In this document: positions 38,656 through 50,120 of the stretch, piece after piece
How the letters are laid out: each line of letters starts with the position of its first letter
Position numbering within the stretch: the first letter of the stretch is position 1
DNA from: Coniferiporia sulphurascens
Taxonomy: Eukaryota > Basidiomycota > Agaricomycetes > Hymenochaetales > Hymenochaetaceae
DNA: 64,000 nucleotides
Assembly (NCBI GenBank): GCA_002794785.1
Contig: NBBA01000006.1
Span: 1-64,000, forward strand
Reading direction: 5' to 3'
The notes under the pieces: generated by a model
What the model saw: only the letters and a program-made list of their open reading frames with translations
The model's database searches: none
What the model was told of the DNA's origin: nothing
Made by a program: the position numbers and the translations under genes

Positions 38656-38887
38656 GCTGCCGGGCCCGGAATATACCGAATTAGCGGCTGAAATTGAAAA
38701 TTTAAACTGAAAAGTAGCCAAGAATCGCGAGATCTCGCGTTTTCAAGAATGTTCTAAAAATAGACCAAATGTGTCAAATTTTTTGAGAATAAAAAATAAA
38801 AAATAAAATCCAAAAATAAACTAGAGCCTCGCTGGCACGTTACACGTGCCCTGCTCTTGAGAATTATACACTCACGCACAACCAGAT

Positions 38888-41764
38888 ATGCCCAAGAGAA
38901 GTTGGAAAGCTCAGGCTGCCCAGGCCAAGCGGCTCTCAGGCCTTGCTGCTTTTGCTGAGATCTGTGGGAACCCATCAAATGAGGACGGCATTCTCATGGA
39001 AATGGAATCAGACGGGGGCTATAGTGATGAGTCTGAAGTTCATGCAGAGGCTATCACACAAATGGGTCATTGCTTAGCCGCCAGAACTGTATGTACCGCT
39101 TAAATTAATCAATCACATAATTCACATTACATATTAATCAATCAATTTCATAATTGCAGGAAAAGAAGAGGAAGATAGGGGTTCAGCCACCTGTTTACAG
39201 GGGGGACAGCCGCTCAACATTGTACAGAAAGAAAAAAATCGAAAAACGTGCAGCACAGGACAGTCAAAAAATAACAACATTTTTTTTAAAGCCCAAGGAA
39301 GGGACTTTGCATACGAGGGAGGAAATAGACCTCACACTTTATTTTCCCGAGACAGATATGTGGGATGACACAATGCTGTTTGCTGAGATCAATGGATTGA
39401 TTGAAGAAGCGGAGGGTTCTTCTGCTAGAGCAGAAGCGGAGGGTTCTTCCGCTAGAGCAGAAGCAGAGTTTGACCCTGACGACTTTGCCGACAATTTGGA
39501 TGGCAACAGGGACATTGAGGACTTCGAGGGCATCGAGGACATCGACCTCACTCAAGCCTCCATTATGGAGGATGAAACAAATGAAAATATAGATTTTGGG
39601 GCAGATCAGGGCCCCCAAGCCTCAGGTTCTGAGGACGAGCACTTGCCAACTGGGCCACCTATTCCATTAGCCGCTCGGCAAGCATTACTTCGGGATGAAG
39701 AAGAATCACTTGACAATGACATATTTACGATTGTCAAGAAGAACTTGAAGGAATTACAGAAACTCCAGACAACCGGTTCCACAATGCGTAATCTAATGAT
39801 ATTGACAGCCATTGCCGATTACGTCCGGCTTTGGGAAGTGTACAAGGTTAATCCAAAGTCCACTTCACCATCTGTCAATGCAAGCATCAAGGTTTCTGCC
39901 CGAATGGGGAAAGGAAAAACATTTGCGCGTTTAATATGCTATTCAACCCAATATATTATTAAACACAAGAAACTACCCCCCTATAGGAGAGGGAAGTCCA
40001 CACGCAATGCAACATGGCTTGACAATGAAACCGTTTGTCTGAAATCCAAGATTTACTTGGCATCTCAGGCAACTGGTGAGATCAAGCCAAGTCTGTTTCG
40101 AAAAGTCATAATCGAAGACATTCTACCGATGATCAGCACTGTTTCAAATAACGGAAGGGTTCTCTCGACAAAGGTTGTGCTTACAACAGTCCGCCGGTGG
40201 CTGCGTAAACTCGGCTATTCGCCACATAGCACAAAGAAGGGAATCTATGTGGATGGGCACGAACGGCCTGATGTTATTGAAAGCCATACAAAATTTTTGA
40301 GTGATATTGGACAATATGAAAGGTAAATTAATTTATTCATCTCAAGGCTAAAATTTACAAGTGTAAATACAGGTTATTTCGCCAGTATGATGAAGAGACA
40401 TTAGTGCCTCTGCCACTTACTCTTCATCCTGATGAACATGAGCATATACTCATTGTTCAGGATGAGTCAATCTTTCATGTGAATGATCAACGCCGAGAAA
40501 TGTGGCTTGCCAATGGGAACCGCCCCCTGTGCCAGAAAGGGAACGGACGTGCAATACATGTTTCCGATTTCTTATGTGAAGGATCAGGCACAGGCAGGCT
40601 TAGCCTGACAAGGGGCCAGCTTGCCGAGAACTCAAGATTGCCGAGGGATCAGCAACTCGAATTAACCGATGCACAGAAGATAATCTACCCCGGCAAAAAT
40701 CATGACAAATGGTGGGACATGCCACAGCTTCTTACGCAAACGAAGCATGCTGTCAACATATTCGAGCGCATACAGCCAGATGCTACTGCTGTTTTTGTGT
40801 TTGATTGCTCATCTGCACATGAAGCATTTGCTGCAGATGCCCTTAATGTGAACAACATGAATGTCAATCATGGGGGGAAACAGTCTATACCAAGGGACAC
40901 AGTTATTCCATTAAATAACCCCCCTCCCAAGACAGGTGAACAAGACACACGTGGTATGGCACAATCTATGGTCTACCCTGCTGATCACCCAGATGCCAAT
41001 CTCAGGCAGAAACCAAAGGGGATGTTGCAGGTTTTACGTGAGCGGAAGTCAGTCTGGGATGAGCTTCTCGAAAAATCTGGGGGAAAAAAAGTGGTTGGTA
41101 TATGCGCCAATTGCAAATTAAGCCAAAAAAAGAAAGATGCCCTGAGGCGCATTACGGCTGCGGAGCAAGCAGGCCAAGAAGATCAGCTAAGCGATGACGA
41201 TCTTCAGGCAGTGGAAGAGCAGGTAGCCGAGAACAAAAATAATTGGTGTTGTGCAAAGCATGTCCTTTCTTTACAACAGGACTTTGCAGATGAAATTCCA
41301 ATGCTCCAAGCTTACATTCAAAGCCAAGGACATATATGTTTGTTCTTCCCAAAATTCCATTGTGAGCTTAATGCTATTGAGATGTACTGGGGATTTGCAA
41401 AGTATCGTATGTAATTTCCGTAATATTTCAAATTGCGCTTATCTGATCGCTTATTTACAGGCTACCGAGAAGCTAATGATGGAAAGTTCACAACAGCCAA
41501 GCGGCTCGTTCCTGAATGCTTGGACAGTTGTGAAACAGCTACCATCTGCCGCTTCTTTCGGCGATGCTGGCGTTACATGGATGCATACAGGTGAGCAGCT
41601 CACCTGAAAATCTATTGCTTGTCTAAGTTACCTTATCTATTAGAAAGGGACTTAGCTTCATACAGACTGCATACGTAGTCAAGAAGTACAAGTCCCACCG
41701 GACAATACCCAGTGCACAGGAGGTTAAGGATGCACTCGATAACATGGGCGCTTATGTTATGTAA
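38888..41764 (+). CDS. DDE transposase (IS630-Tc1-mariner superfamily, long-spacer type)
   Basis: Five exons (38888-39088, 39160-40322, 40373-41406, 41461-41590, 41644-41764) total 2,649 bases and give an uninterrupted 882-residue protein. A Lys/Arg-rich N-terminus and acidic middle precede a helix-turn-helix-like stretch (VLTTVRRWLRKLGYSPH) and YVDGHERPDV, common in this superfamily. Catalytic candidates are Asp in ILIVQDESIFH, Asp in VFVFDCSSAHEAF and Glu in CELNAIEMYWG. The last two are about 190 residues apart, far more than the 34-41 of classical Tc1/mariner. The insert holds CANC and CCAKH, possibly a zinc site. All exons join in phase. Cuts at element ends and integrates at TA (inferred). 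Confidence 0.9.
39409..39462 (+). repeat. 27-bp tandem repeat within transposase, two copies
   Basis: Copies at 39409-39435 and 39436-39462 differ at one base. They encode AEGSSARAE twice in frame, so the repeat lengthens the acidic linker without breaking the protein. Confidence 0.9.
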
Positions 41765-41993
41765 CCGTCCGCATTTGGCGATTTGTAATATATTTAAATG
41801 ATTTTAAAATATTTTATTATTTTGTGTCAAATTTTCCAAGCAACTTTTTCACTCCCCCAAATTCCGGGATTATAAGCAACAAGTTCTATGGAGGTTCCTT
41901 ATGGCTATTTAATACACTGAGTTTCATTGGTATATAGGGTATATTCGTGGACTAGATACAGTTACAATTTTCAGCCGTTTTGGGACTTACCGA

Positions 41994-42020
41994 GGCGCGG
42001 GTTCTTATCGCATTCGACTG
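41994..42020 (-). repeat. right terminal inverted repeat
   Basis: Ends GCATTCGACTG, the reverse complement of the left end, and is followed by TA at 42021-42022. Confidence 0.85.
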
Positions 42021-42022
42021 TA
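42021..42022. repeat. TA target-site duplication, right
   Basis: TA directly after GCATTCGACTG, matching the left flank. Confidence 0.75.
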
Positions 42023-42260
42023 GTACTGCGTGCGACCTGCCTTAGTGCATCGGCGAGGTCCGATTGATCCAAGTGGATACGAAACTGCAAACGAGCTTTA
42101 GTCTTACAAAAATATCCTATTAACACTACATCAAGCGTCGTGTATTTCATTTTCATTTTAAAACGGTAATGATATAATAAGGGTATCCTCAATAATTTCG
42201 AAGTGAGTCTGCTATCGATTAGCATTGTAAGGCAAGACAGACACAGACAATGGGAGTTTC

Positions 42261-45192
42261 TGTCAGTCAAAGAACGCATACATCGCGCGTGCCATCATCT
42301 CAGCAAGAGGGCTCATGTGTCTCATCCTCCCGTCCCGCATTTCCGGCTCCTTCCCGTGTCTGTATAAACGCACATACGATCAACGACCACGAAACGTGCC
42401 GCAGCGGACGGGGAATACAAATGGCTAGGCTGTAAGACTCACTTCTTTCTGATATGAGCGGCGAGCTCAGCACTCCTCATCACACGATGGTCTATGTGGA
42501 GATTATAACAGATCGCGCAGGATCCCAACAGCCCGCCCAAAATATCTGCTTCAGCAAGTAAATCCACCGACTCGGGAAGTCGGTCTACCGGTGTGAAGCC
42601 CGTCAAAGTGTTAGGTGCGCCGCCATTAGTTTGCGATGCTCTTCCGACAATGAGGCTGGTATCGAATCCTTGATCGTAAGCCACGAGAGGTTCCGTCGCT
42701 TCATTCACGTCATGGTCGTTAATGACAGTGAGACAATAGGGTCTCCTGTTTTCATACGGCGATCTCCTGCGAATACGAATGAGATTATTTCCACAGATTG
42801 ACGGTGACATGCGAGTCCAATCTTACGAGCTCCGTCCCGACGTCCCATTCACCTCCTCTTCATAATGGCCCAAATACATAAATGCTTCATCATACCATTT
42901 GTATTCTCTATCGAAATGCACAATCTTGAAAATCATAAGGAGGCGTAAGGTCGAGACCAACATGGCTAAGCAAGATACACACCAGTTCTGACCATGTCAT
43001 CTTCTTCCGCGCGATAGGCGCGCATCCTAGGCACGTGAATGCTTCTCCACAGTCTATCATCCGCTTTACGTCCGTGGATTTTGGGATGCCCAGTTCTTTC
43101 AGAAGTGCTTGTGCAATATACGACGCCATGGATCCGTAAGAAACTGAGGAGTCGGTCCAAGGAAGAGCCTCCAGTTCCAGCCGCGCCTTAGTGTCTATAC
43201 TTCCTCCGTGTCCTTCGTTTGCTAGAGGGAGGCAAAGATGCGTACTCAGAAGTATAGGGAGAGGCTGTGGCCCAGTGTTAAGGACGGTGAAACACCCAGA
43301 GCGGCCGCAATAATAGAAAGCATATGCATGCAGAGCCGGGTGTCCAGACGCAATTAGCGGGTCATCCCCCACTGCAGATGATCCAGATTCAACTTCGGCG
43401 GGAGGAAAATCAGTATTTTCATCTGTTTCCTCATTCATCGACGAAAAATCTTTTGTACAAAGCGTGTCGCAACGTTCCAACAAACGGTTCCTGTGACTCC
43501 GGAAAGCCTCGGGAAGTTCCGCAGATAGAGTATCCCACGTCTGCTGAGTTATCTTCTCGCGCGTGTCATTATCATAAATTCGCGCATACACGAATGGCAG
43601 CGCAAATAGATCGGCGAGGTTGGGCAGAAGGGTCTGTTCCGTGATGTCTGGTGCCTGAGCCTTAAGATAAGGTATGTAGAATTTGCGCAGCTCCGTTTTG
43701 CGTTCTTTAATCCTCTTGTCGAGAGCGTCCTGCTCACGTTTTCCCTTGACTTGAAGAATGATCTGTTCAAGCTTTGGCCGCAGCGTTTTCCAGGCTGCGA
43801 AAGGAAATAACGCGTTAAAAATACTGCAGTAGGCATAGCAATGCATAGCATAAAGTCTTACTACGCGGCTTCAATTCGGTTTTACTCTCAACAAGTTTCT
43901 TCCACTCGGTATAGTGAGATTCTTCGTTTTGGGTTGGGTAATTAGTCTCATTGTACCCTATGTCCTTGAGTCTCAATGATATTCTGGTGAAAATAACGTT
44001 CGTCAGAGCATAGGCCAGGAGAAAGCGAGGAACATACTCTAGTTTGCGATCCGATAGTGCACGGTCTGCCGCTAACTTCGATATCTCCGCCTTGTGCTCT
44101 ACCCATTTCTGCACGGCCTTCACTTCCTGCAAATCGTACAGCAGCGCACCCAGAACGAGAAGCGGTTTCTTACCTCAATGATTTCCGATGCTATCGCTGA
44201 TCTATTTTCAACGTAGGCATTGCGGCGCGTGGGGTTCCCTTCTAAATCCATATACTTCCGTAGGGCCTCATCGAAGTCCGGCTTGAAGAAGTGTGCATCC
44301 TTTGCGAGCTTGATGTCAGTTAGAACTCCTTTATTGGTGGGAAGCTCGAGTGCTAAATTCGTCATACTGTAGCTTCAGAACACGTCCCATAAGTAAAGTA
44401 ATATCATTCTGACCTTCACTGCACACGGTGAGTGTATACAGACGAATGTCACCGCTTTGCTCTTCAGGCAGATGTCCTGTCAATTCTCGCCCCTTATAAA
44501 CACTAAAAATATACTGGAATCAGAAAGATATCGGAAAGCATAGAAAATATCAATCTACTTGGTGGAATAGCAGCCACGACAGAGCCTGATACGCAGAGTA
44601 AGAATCTTCTTGCTGTACGGAACATACAACGCCCCGCAGACTTGACAGTACTTCTCGTACAAGAGGCTAATGTACTGTGCTTCACTGAGGTCATCTGGGC
44701 ATTCCGGCATCTGTACATTCATCCGAGCGGCACGCCAGATAGAGCGCGATTGCTTTGACATGAGCATCTCGTTGAACTCGAGGGAAACCCGCTCTAGATG
44801 TAGCACGTCGACGGGCTCCATATGACCGGCAACCTGAAAATGATACCATTTAGCTCCTCTTTCCTAGGCAGTTTCTGTGCTTCGACTTACACCCATGAAA
44901 ATGTCGGCTGACATCGTTAAGAGAAGCGACAGTTTCCCCTCAGGGGCGTTACTCCCTTGTCTCTTCTTAGCTTTCTCTACAATGAAGCCCGACCCTTTGG
45001 AGGCTTTTCCGAGAACCGCTCTAGATAGCCGGGCCGAGTAAGAAAGTAGAACTTCCGGGGTTCAGTCGATTGTAAAAGAACTGAACCACGAAAACCCTCA
45101 CCAGCATCGTCCTTCCACAAATTCCTGTTATTATCCTCGCCTTTCTTCTCAATCATGGGTTTTTCTCGCCCTTCCAGTCCACTGGATGCCAT
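42261..45192 (-). CDS. F-box protein, gene B
   Basis: Tandem paralogue of gene A. First exon: MASSGLEGREKPM to NLWKDDAG (start 45192). Then SARLSRAVLGKASKGSGFIV, KLSLLLTMSADIFMG and, after an intron, VAGHMEPVDVLHLERVSLEF completes the F-box. The third exon continues with MSKQSRSIWRAARMNVQMP, CPDDLSEAQYISLLYEKY, CQVCG and LCRGC. Further exons include DAHFFKPDFDEALRKYMDLE and a helical region (KRIKERKTELRKFYIPYLKA). The C-terminus is CAICYNLHIDHRVM, then LAAHIRKKHGKEPEMRD, a C2H2-like motif with its HxxxxH interrupted by the last intron; stop at 42261-42263. No frame break seen. Likely SCF adaptor with unknown targets. The short KHG(R/K)EPE match to gene A fixes the last exon. Confidence 0.8.
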
Positions 45193-46616
45193 GCTTTCGT
45201 CCGTCGCCTGGACCGAAGCGTACCATCAGTTATGACTTGTCAGCCAGCCTTTCGAGCACAGAATCACGTCGCTTACGTCGTCCTTGTCGTCCTTTCACCG
45301 GAGTTTCTGCGCCTACTTCTGCCGATACGCGTCAGCCCTGAAAGCCGTTTTGTACGCCGTAATTTCCAAATGAGATGTTTGGTGGTGCAGGTCGTTAAGA
45401 AGCACTAGAAGTCAGTCGAGCGTCGTCTTCATGAAAATTTATGTCTCACGCATTTATTTGTCCAAAACAAATAAACACAAGAGAATGGATCGAATCCATA
45501 GGTACTTGAGATAGGATCGTTTTGTAACGAAAGTCTCTCCTTTGCCAGTGTGTGGGAACTTCATTCGTCTGAGTTCAAACTCAACGCGAACTGAAAGATA
45601 TTATATCAATTATGTGCCAAATTGTTTCTGTGCTCTAACGACCATACCTATAATGCGATGTACACCTGTCCGCTGGCTTGGTCTACTGCGAAGGGCAGAC
45701 GCAATTTAGCAGCTGGCCACGCGCGTCTATAGCCTCAGTATACGGCGGTGTGCTTGCCACCGCACGATATACTGGCACTGTTTGTCATGGAAGACAAGTA
45801 ATCTGAAAAAAGTGATGCACAGAAGTATATTTGAGCCCTGTGGAAGAATTTATCCCGTTAGTATTTTTCCAAAGGCTCGTGGATGATTATTGGGGGGCGA
45901 AGCTCACCTGTCATAGCGGTGGTATCCGATATTTCGAAAATGATCGGATCCGTTTTGTAAACGCCTCACGTGACCTGTTTGGACCAATTCATGGACTCCG
46001 AGTCGCACCCAGTACTATCATTAAGGACGAGCATCGTAATTTACGACAGATTTTTGAAGGCTGGGATCGATGTCGAACTCGGAAGCAGGCTGTTCTAGCT
46101 TACAAAATCATTTCGTTGTATTTTTCCCTGCTGTATGCGCGCAAGAGAACCCGCATGATTATCCGAGTCTACTGGTTGGTACTTTATAAGTTTATATACA
46201 AGCTGGCGAACGGAAATCATTAGCAAGCGCCGCAAATTGTTTAGCAATGAGGGATCCATAATCTAGTTGGTATCATTCATAGTTACGTTTCCTGTAGCGA
46301 ATAAACGATCGAAACTGGACTTTGAGACGGAATCCAATTTCGGCACTACTACTAGAGCCTGCGTGGTGGTCCCGCACTCCCTATTGCAGTACTTCTTTTA
46401 TTTCCATATTTCCATGAGGCCTCCGAGTATAATAGCAGGCGATACATGCCAGCTTCATTTCATTGATACTAGATTAGATACAATCAAAAAAGAACAAGGC
46501 CTCTTAAAAATACATTCGGATTTATTACGCGGACGATTCAAGTTTGAAAACGTGTTTCACCTCCCGGAAAAATCATGCACTGGCTCATACAAATGAGACG
46601 CCAACGGGCTCGCAGA
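45193..46616. other. intergenic, no gene seen
   Basis: Right of the F-box B start and beyond the 3' end of DUF6533 copy 2. The frame at 45831-46223 (plus) shows no motif and no paralogue. No repeat with clear ends. Confidence 0.45.
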
Positions 46617-48438
46617 CTAGGCAGCCGATTCTGATGCAGCTAACCCCATCTCCGATAATTCAATACCTGAAACAGCTGCGTCAGTTCCGAATGAAAGGAA
46701 CACCGAAAGGGAGTTCGACTCGCCGCCGGTATCATCGTCCCTCGCATCATGTCTCTCCGTTTCGGTGGGGCTGTACCAAAATGGAGATCTAGATCGATCT
46801 GTTTCGCTGAAATCCCACGAGTCAAACATGATGCCCGTATCGTTATCAATTACGCTCGTGACGAACGGGCCGACGTTCGTGGAGGTTGTATAGACGTCAG
46901 TTGTCGTGTTTTCGTACGATTTTGGATTTTGTATGTTCAGGATGAGACGTGAAGTCAATGCGGAAGAGATTCTACAATGGATAAGATCAGGTCCCAATGC
47001 CGAAGATTATATGGGAGAATCAGCGTACACATTAGAAAACTCAGTGCTGATTCCCTTTATGAAGGGCTATGAGCGGGAACTTAGGAGTTCAATAATCAGC
47101 ATCCTTATTTTTGAGCAGACACTGACCGGTGCCAGCTAAAGTTCGACAGTGATTAAGTAATTAATTGGAGAAACGGCAGTAAAACTACTAACCACGAAGG
47201 TGAGTATATTAGAAAGGTTTGCCATTCCGATTATGCTTGTGATGTTCAGCCGCTCGTAATCATTCGTAAAAGGTGAAAGACGACTAACAAAAAATAAATA
47301 GATCCTATGGAGATCGTTAGCTTAATGATAACCTTGATTAGCGGCTGCACCTACCATCTCGAACTAGCACATGAAATATCCTGTTAGAACCCATTTTCCA
47401 GACTCCGAATGCTTTCCAAATGGTGAATAAAAAAATTCCAGTGTCGTACATAAAAAGCATAATCCAAGCGACCGAAAGTCCTGTGATAGATTATTAGCCC
47501 TGAAAAACCACCGCCAAGGGATGGAAACTCACGTGTCCCCCTGAACGTTTACCAATATTTAGCACATGGAAAAGCTAGAACTTCGCAAGATTACTCACTC
47601 TTTGTCGGTCAAAGCCTCATGACAACCAAATACAGATGGCACAGCGAAGGGGCTCGTCGATTTTCCCGTAACAGACCACTGGTGGATCGACATGGGCCGT
47701 TAATAGGCAATATTAAGTCCGGAAGAACGAATGGATACGAACTATCGCACCCCCTATTCCGCACGCAATAATACATGCAAGCACCCGTCTCATCATTCGT
47801 TTTCGTTCGTACAACGCGTATGTACGAATAGCGGAGATAGCTGATGTTATGTTATTAAGGTTCGTATACCAGCGGGAGTACGGAAATGACTTGAACGTAC
47901 TTCCCACAACAAGTTGGATCACAATTAGAGAGATTTGATTGAACGTGTGTAGTGCATCGCAGCTTCGTGGTTGTCAGCTGTGGTTACCATGTAGATTCTA
48001 CTTGATAGGCTTACCCCTGTAGATGGAGTCGGTACGACTTCATCAGCAGACCACAACAACGAACAGAGTCGTCGCAACACTCACTTTTGATGGTAGATTC
48101 CCAAAGTTGTGCACAATTACTGGTACATTGACCACCAGTGACACGTAGCGATTGGCGAAGAACAAAATCGTCACCGAGTTAGGCTTTCGCGACCAGAAGA
48201 ACCTGACCTCATCCCCGAGGGTCAGGAAGTATTCGTAGTACAGTATCACTGTGGAAGTGGTTAATTCAGTTGCGCAAAGGGTAGAGGAGCTTGTTACTTA
48301 CCGAACGAAGCAAGTGAATAGAAATTGTTCGCTTGTCTGTATTGCGCGAGACCCTGAATATCATTGATCTGAAAACACGTCAATCTAGAGCGCTCACATC
48401 TGCTGAATGTCATTTTGAGTTATCGCCTGTTCTTGCAT
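46617..48438 (-). CDS. DUF6533-type seven-helix membrane protein, copy 2
   Basis: Paralogue of 33167-34853 on the opposite strand. The probable start at 48438 gives MQEQAITQNDIQQ (compare MEDQSITQGVVQQ). The next exon has QANNFYSLAS, and then LYYEYFLTLGDEVRFFWSRK and VTILFFANRYVSLVVN form the DUF6533 signature. A later exon gives ITSAISAIRTYALYERKRMM and IIACGIGGAIVRIHSF. The C-terminal tail begins SRLILNIQNPKSY and is Ser/Thr/Asp-rich, ending at 46617. The first intron I would draw by comparison with copy 1 does not keep the frame, so either the splice differs or this copy is damaged near its 5' end. Predicted plasma-membrane protein of unknown function. Confidence 0.55.
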
Positions 48439-48997
48439 ACCACACCAATGGGTGGCTTGTGAACAAAAGGACCCAGTGAAGAGCCTTGTGGTTGCGTGAT
48501 ATGCTGGTAGAGACGAGGATGTAACTGTACGGTCTTCCGCCCGAACTAGGCTGACGGTATCCGACCGAGCGTCAGGTAACTCAGGGGGGCTCGGTCTCGG
48601 ATAAAATTAGCGCAAATAAGAGTGATCCAGGGTCGCTAAGAAACCTGTAACTTAATAAAAATGGGAATCGATGTTTACTTAAGTTGTTCAGTTGTCATGG
48701 TCGAACCGAGCCGATTTGACCATCAATGGGTAGTCGGGATCAACTCAGAGAATATTGGCCCGGGCCCGTTTGTAAATATGGTCGATCCCCCTCCTCGGTG
48801 TTTCAGCTCGAGCGTACCTTATTTACAAGGAACCGTATAAGAGAAATGTACCCTTATCACCTGCAGAAATTTGCACCAGCTCAAGGGCTATCGGACATCC
48901 ATAAGCAACTCAGATAGATACCAACCATTAACGCAATCCCTACTTCCGGGCGAAGTTTTGATAATCAGCCAAAGGTCGAACAGAAGGTCCCTCGAAC
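48439..48997. other. intergenic, no gene seen
   Basis: Lies between the DUF6533 copy 2 start and the 3' end of the CCDC137-like gene. Short frames only. Confidence 0.5.
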
Positions 48998-49909
48998 TCA
49001 AAAGCTATCTGGATCTCTTCCGGAAGCTTTCTGCTGCTCCTTCAGCCTAGCCTCCTTCAAAGCCCTGTAACGCACGATGGCCTTCTCCCTCTCCAGCTCC
49101 ATCATTCGCTTCTGCGCCGCCGACACCACACCACTTCCGGGGCCATCCCCGTCCGTATCCCCATCCTTGTTCCTATCCTTGGCTGCCTTCTGTACTAGGC
49201 GGTTCAGTCGTGAAACTTTGAACTCTGGCGGTGCTTGTGCGATGTCGTTAAGACGTTTCGGAGCGGATGATGATGAGCGCGCGAAGTCGGGACTGGGCGA
49301 GCGCTTGCCTTTGCCTCTTCGCTTGCGTTCGCCTGTCGTATCAGGGTCTGGATCAGCCTGCTCCACGGCTTCCTTTCCCTTCATCTTCCCAACGGGCTGC
49401 TCGGTGTCTTTAAGAGATTCCTTACTCTTTTGCTTTGAGACGGACGTCGTATTTTTCATGGCGGAGCGAATGACAGGACGCATATCATCTTCTACCCGTC
49501 TTGATGAACGGTATAAGTTGTGCGGGCATGACGAATAGTATAAAGTCACGTACCTTCTGAAATGCCGCAGCGACTCGCCTGGCTTGATCTTGAGGCTATT
49601 CTTCGCCTGATCAGACCTCCCCATATCGTCTGTTTTCCGCTTCTTCCGCTTGCCACCTCCCTCTGCCTCTTCCAGTTCCAAGGCTCTCTTTTTCTCCCTA
49701 AATGCCTTCTGTATGGCCTCTGCATTCAGCACGCGCGCCACAGATTTTGGTATCCCATCGTTAGGAAGTTCCGACTGCGAAGGCGGAAGGTCAGACTTTC
49801 TTCAAATAACTTGGTAAGCTTCTTTTCTTTGATTCCATCGGACGTTATGCGCTAACCTTTCCGCCCTGCTCTGCTCTCTAATGGATCTTTTGGCCCTTTT
49901 GTGCGGCAT
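48998..49909 (-). CDS. CCDC137-like nuclear/nucleolar basic protein
   Basis: Starts MPHKRAKRSIREQSRAE at 49909. A short intron joins to KSDLPPSQSELPNDGIPKS and ARVLNAEAIQKAFREKKR. Then KIKPGESLRHFRR, a second intron, a low-complexity charged region (KRRGKGKRSPSPDF), FNDIAQAPPE-like sequence (here LNDIAQAPPEFKV), RLNRLVQKA, and a C-terminal MMELEREKAIVRYRALKEAR ending at 48998. The KxGES-H-R block, the QAPPE block and the C-terminal basic helix recall the eukaryotic CCDC137 family of nucleolar coiled-coil proteins. This assignment rests on remembered motif order, not on a search. Three or so exons; no membrane segment. Confidence 0.6.
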
Positions 49910-50120
49910 TTTAGTGACCAAGAGCGAGTCGGGGGATGATGCAGGTCTGTTGCGGGATGCAAATGCACCCTTAAGCCGGCCCTGAACAATAGTGGTTACT
50001 CTCGGACGATGCCGAGATTACAGTATACGGCCAGATTCGATAATTGAACGAAGTTACAACTTACAATACTTATGCGCCTCGTAACTCAGTTTGCTAATAT
50101 CAGATGTATATACACAAACA

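Larger units (their letters stand above)
38629..42020 (+). mobile_element. complete Tc1/mariner-superfamily DNA transposon
   Basis: A 3,392-bp element bounded by TA dinucleotides (38627-38628 and 42021-42022), the target duplication expected for Tc1/mariner. Both ends begin CAGTCGAATGC. The left end (38629-38655) and the reverse complement of the right end (42020-41994) share this 11-mer, then GATAA and CCGCGCC with small gaps. The only gene is a full-length transposase (38888-41764). The element lies between two paralogous F-box genes, about 240 bp beyond the stop of F-box gene B. The open transposase and paired ends suggest a young, possibly active copy. Confidence 0.88.

Noticed and set aside
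38665..41868. CCCGGAAT at 38665 and ATTCCGGG at 41861 as element ends.
   Set aside because: The match is only 8 bases and has no target duplication. The longer inverted ends starting CAGTCGAATGC with flanking TA explain the element better.
38577..42279. The transposon seemed to interrupt the last exon of F-box gene B, because the minus-strand frame continues across the joined flanks.
   Set aside because: Alignment of the last exons of genes A and B (KHGREPE and KHGKEPE) places the stop of gene B at 42261, about 240 bp before the element. The frame across the junction is short and has no convincing match in gene A, so the insertion is treated as downstream of the gene.
49077..49538. 153-residue plus-strand frame opposite the CCDC137-like gene.
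   Set aside because: It is the antisense of a coding exon rich in Arg, Glu and Ser codons and shows no motif of its own.
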